Both the position numbers and the translations under genes were made by a program. Below, in pieces: positions 61,524 to 64,000 of a stretch of 64,000 bases of DNA. Position 1 is the first letter of the stretch; every line of letters starts with the position of its first letter. Source of the DNA: Rhizobium sp. PP-CC-3A-592 (GTDB lineage Bacteria > Pseudomonadota > Alphaproteobacteria > Rhizobiales > Rhizobiaceae); NCBI RefSeq assembly GCF_003217095.1, contig NZ_QJSR01000008.1, positions 1-64,000 on the forward strand, written 5' to 3'. The notes below the pieces were generated by a model. It was not told the DNA's origin, made no database searches, and worked only from the letters and a program-made list of their open reading frames with translations.

Positions 61524-63590
61524 ATGTTCGTTCTTCACGTCGCACTTCAAGGGTGCCTTCGCGGAAACAATGTCGAATATGGACTGACGACGGATACAGG
61601 CGGGCACATCCGCTACCTGCTAGATCTGGTCGAAGCTTGCAGAAACAGTGGCCAAGCCGAGCGCATTGTCATCGCCACGCGCGCCTTCGAAGGGTGTGGA
61701 AAGGAATACATCAAGCCGGTTGAGATCGTCGACGGTACGACCAGCATCATCCGTTTTCCCACGACGCATCCGGGTTACCTTGCAAAAGAGGATTTGCACA
61801 CCGAACTTGACAGTTTTGCCGATGGCTTGATCGCGCACATCGTGGCGGGCAACACCCGACCGGACATGCTCCACGCGCACTACGCCGATGCGGCGGTGGT
61901 CGCGGCACACGTCGAGGATGCGCTCGGCATTCCCTTCGTCTTCACCGGCCACTCGCTCGGCAAGGTCAAGCAGAAGGCCCTGCCCTCCTGCTTGTCCGAT
62001 CGTGGCTTTGCCGAGCGGATCGCGGCGGAGGAGCTGGCGCTGGCCAGAGCCTCCCTCGTCATCGCATCCTCCCGCGACGAGGCGGAACTGCAATACAAGG
62101 CTTACGATAATTACGACCCCGGCAAGATCCGCGTGCTGCCGCCGGGCAGCGACCTCAAGGCGTTTCGTGGCGCGGTATCCTCCCCCGTGGTCGAACGGGA
62201 GATGGCGCGATTTCTGGTGGAGCCGGAAAAGCCCGTTATCCTCGCCATCGCGCGGCCCGTCGCCAAGAAGAACCTTGCGGGCCTGATCGAGGCCTACGGC
62301 CAGTCGGAAGCCTTGCAGGCCGCGGCCAATCTCGTGATCGTCGCGGGCTCGCGCGACGATATCGATGCGCTCGAGGCGGATATGGCGGCGAACCTACGCG
62401 AGCTCCTGCGCCTCATCGACCGCTACGATCTCTACGGCAAGGTCGCCTATCCCAAGAGCCATCGCGGCGAGGATATTCCGGCCTATTACGCCTATGCCCG
62501 GGATCGTCGCGGCGTCTTCGTGAACCCGGCCTTCAACGAGCCTTTCGGCTTGACCCTCCTGGAGGCCGCCGCCGTCGGCCTGCCACTGGTCGCGACCGAC
62601 AGCGGCGGTCCGAACGACATCATCGAGACCTGCGGTAATGGCCTGCTGGTCGATCCGCGCGACGCCAACGGCATTGCCGATGCCCTGCTGCAGATCTTTC
62701 GCAGCGCCGAGATGTGGGACCGTTTCTCTGCCTCCGGCGACAGGGCCGTGAAGACCTACGACTGGGAACGGCACGTCACCCGCTATCACGGGCTCGTGCA
62801 CGATCTCGTCCACCCGCCGGAAATGCCCGTCCAGCGGGCCATCCAGCTCCTGATCAGCGACATCGACAACACGCTTGTCGGCTCCGTTCCGCATCTCCAC
62901 GCCTTCGGCAACTGGCGTCGCATGCAGGAGAACCTCGCCTTCGGCGTAGCGACAGGCCGCTCCTTTCACAGCGCCATGGCCGTTCTTGAACAGCAAGACG
63001 TGCCTCGCCCCGAGGTGATGATCACCTCCGTGGGGTCGGAAATCTACACCCTGTCGGAGAACGGCGTTTCCTATGAGCAGGACGAGGGCTGGCTGAAGGC
63101 GATTGCCGGCAACTGGCAGCGCTCGGCTGTCGAGAGGGTCCTGCGCGGCGTGTCCGGCCTGACGCTGCAGGCGCCGCTCGAGCAGCGGGACTTCAAGCTC
63201 AGCTATTTCAGCGACGGCACCCATGCGACCGTCGAGCGCGTTCGATCAGCGCTTCAAAATGCGGGCGTGCTCGCCTCTGTCATCCACAGCCACAAGCGCT
63301 ATCTGGACATCCTGCCTATCAAGGCGTCCAAGGGCACGGCGGTCGATCATGTGCGCCGCCGCTACGGCCTGGCTGAAAATGCCGTTTTCGTCGCGGGCGA
63401 CAGCGGCAACGACATCGAAATGTTGCAGGCCATTCCGCAGTCCATCATCGTCGCCAACTACTCCGACAATCTCGGCAAGCTTCCGGCGCTAAAGCATTCC
63501 TACATCGCTTCCAGCACCCATGCCGCCGGCATTATCGAAGGGGTTCTCCACTTCCGGAACAAGGCCAAGGCTGGAGGTCTGCCAGTATGA
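61524..63590 (+). CDS. Sucrose-phosphate synthase-like GT4 fused to HAD phosphatase
   Basis: A 688-residue two-domain protein. Residues 1-430 match the SPS glycosyltransferase (LHVALQGCLRGNNVEYGLTT, DTGGHIRYLLDLVEA, EPFGLTLLEAAAVGLPLVAT). Residues 440-688 are an SPP-like HAD domain with Asp446-x-Asp448 (SDIDNTLVG) and FVAGDSGNDIEMLQ. The fusion could make and dephosphorylate sucrose-6-phosphate, or a related non-reducing disaccharide such as mannosylfructose, in one polypeptide. Sugar specificity cannot be read from the sequence. It is the first gene of a plus-strand pair with the GT2 that follows. Confidence 0.82.
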   Translation: MFVLHVALQGCLRGNNVEYGLTTDTGGHIRYLLDLVEACRNSGQAERIVIATRAFEGCGKEYIKPVEIVDGTTSIIRFPTTHPGYLAKEDLHTELDSFADGLIAHIVAGNTRPDMLHAHYADAAVVAAHVEDALGIPFVFTGHSLGKVKQKALPSCLSDRGFAERIAAEELALARASLVIASSRDEAELQYKAYDNYDPGKIRVLPPGSDLKAFRGAVSSPVVEREMARFLVEPEKPVILAIARPVAKKNLAGLIEAYGQSEALQAAANLVIVAGSRDDIDALEADMAANLRELLRLIDRYDLYGKVAYPKSHRGEDIPAYYAYARDRRGVFVNPAFNEPFGLTLLEAAAVGLPLVATDSGGPNDIIETCGNGLLVDPRDANGIADALLQIFRSAEMWDRFSASGDRAVKTYDWERHVTRYHGLVHDLVHPPEMPVQRAIQLLISDIDNTLVGSVPHLHAFGNWRRMQENLAFGVATGRSFHSAMAVLEQQDVPRPEVMITSVGSEIYTLSENGVSYEQDEGWLKAIAGNWQRSAVERVLRGVSGLTLQAPLEQRDFKLSYFSDGTHATVERVRSALQNAGVLASVIHSHKRYLDILPIKASKGTAVDHVRRRYGLAENAVFVAGDSGNDIEMLQAIPQSIIVANYSDNLGKLPALKHSYIASSTHAAGIIEGVLHFRNKAKAGGLPV

Positions 63591-64000
63591 TGGCAGAGGC
63601 TCCTACCAGCGTTCTGACGATCGTCCGCGGTCGCGCCGACCATCTAAGGGCGCTGATGACGGGGCTTTCGCGACAGAGCAGGCCGCCTTGCGAACTCGTG
63701 ATCGCGTGGATGCAACCTGAAGAGGCCGAGGCGTTACCAGCTCTGCCCTACCCTGTCCGTCGTGTCTTCGTCGGTGGTGACGACATGCCGCTTGCTGCTG
63801 CCCGCAACCGTGCGGCGGAGGCGGCGTCGGGCGAGCACCTCGTTTTTCTCGATGTCGATTGTATCCCCTCGCCCACGACGGTCGAGTTCTACGCCCAAGC
63901 CCTGACGCTGCATGACGGCGTCATGCTCGGCGAAGTCCACTACTTGCCGGGCGGCCTGCCGGTCTTCACGGGGGATTTCACGGCGCTTGAAGAGCACGGC
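63587..64000 (+). CDS. GT2-family glycosyltransferase, truncated by window end
   Basis: An open frame starts at ATG 63587-63589, overlapping the previous stop (ATGA), and runs 138 codons to the window edge. It opens VLTIVRGRADHLRALMTGLS and has LAAARNRAAEAASGEHLVFL followed by DVDCIPSP, where DVD is the DxD metal site of GT-A transferases. The rest of the enzyme lies beyond 64000. It extends the glycosyltransferase cluster on the plus strand. Confidence 0.75.
   Translation, partial: MMAEAPTSVLTIVRGRADHLRALMTGLSRQSRPPCELVIAWMQPEEAEALPALPYPVRRVFVGGDDMPLAAARNRAAEAASGEHLVFLDVDCIPSPTTVEFYAQALTLHDGVMLGEVHYLPGGLPVFTGDFTALEEHG

Noticed and set aside
1..64000. CRISPR arrays, rRNA or tRNA genes.
   Set aside because: I saw no regularly spaced repeats, rRNA signatures or cloverleaf-type sequences with a CCA end anywhere in the window.

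Overview
The window looks like a chromosome or megaplasmid segment of an alphaproteobacterium of the Rhizobiaceae or a close relative. It is GC-rich and packed with operons typical of rhizobia: a GlnT/GmaS-type ligase, Glx-type glutamate synthase subunits, SoxBDAG-type subunits, CUT2 sugar ABC transporters, HWE kinases and CspA. The genus cannot be fixed from sequence alone.

Region 1 (1-16.7 kb) is a worn accessory region. It holds an IS630 remnant and an IS3 element that has cut a small secreted Cys-rich protein gene. A prophage lysis cassette follows in which two genes carry Trp-to-stop nonsense codons. Next come a NUDIX hydrolase, a frameshifted phage-type integrase and an IS110 stub. A VapBC-like toxin-antitoxin pair overlaps a second tyrosine recombinase and is followed by a 1129-residue SWIM-SNF2 helicase. 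A small redox/membrane operon (DUF393, SDR-DoxX, DUF2269), an integrase scrap and an EthD-like protein complete it.

Region 2 (16.8-23.7 kb) is a pentitol or sugar operon: FGGY kinase, SDR dehydrogenase and a CUT2 ABC transporter. It diverges from a LacI-type regulator across an intergenic region with three palindromic candidate operators. The kinase plus SDR pair resembles ribitol to ribulose to ribulose-5-phosphate catabolism. Region 3 (23.9-27.1 kb) has a TetR fragment, a cold-shock protein, and an HWE-type histidine kinase with a response regulator.

Region 4 (27.3-33.9 kb) is an operon of polar-amino-acid ABC transporter genes ending in a histidine ammonia-lyase homologue. That homologue lacks the Ala-Ser-Gly triad which forms the MIO cofactor. 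A HutC-type GntR regulator diverges from it over a perfect 14-bp palindrome. An ExoX-like exonuclease follows.

Region 5 (34-56.3 kb) is the centrepiece: an apparently complete methylated-amine catabolic cluster. It encodes trimethylamine monooxygenase (tmm), TMAO demethylase (tdm), a haem-type dimethylamine monooxygenase with a folate-binding subunit, gamma-glutamylmethylamide synthetase (gmaS), N-methylglutamate synthase (mgsABC), N-methylglutamate dehydrogenase (mgdABCD) and purU. An APC-family permease, a GlxA/AraC-type regulator and an XRE-cupin regulator accompany them. The expected route is TMA to TMAO to DMA to MMA to gamma-glutamylmethylamide to N-methylglutamate to glutamate, with methyl groups leaving as formaldehyde or C1-folate and then formate through PurU. 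A 20-bp motif occurs upstream of both regulated arms.

Region 6 (56.3-64 kb) has a secreted MRJP/yellow-type protein, then a glycosyltransferase cluster: a Cys-ribbon GT2-like protein, a GT29 (sialyltransferase)-like protein, two GT4 enzymes, a fused sucrose-phosphate-synthase/phosphatase-like protein and a GT2 cut by the window end.
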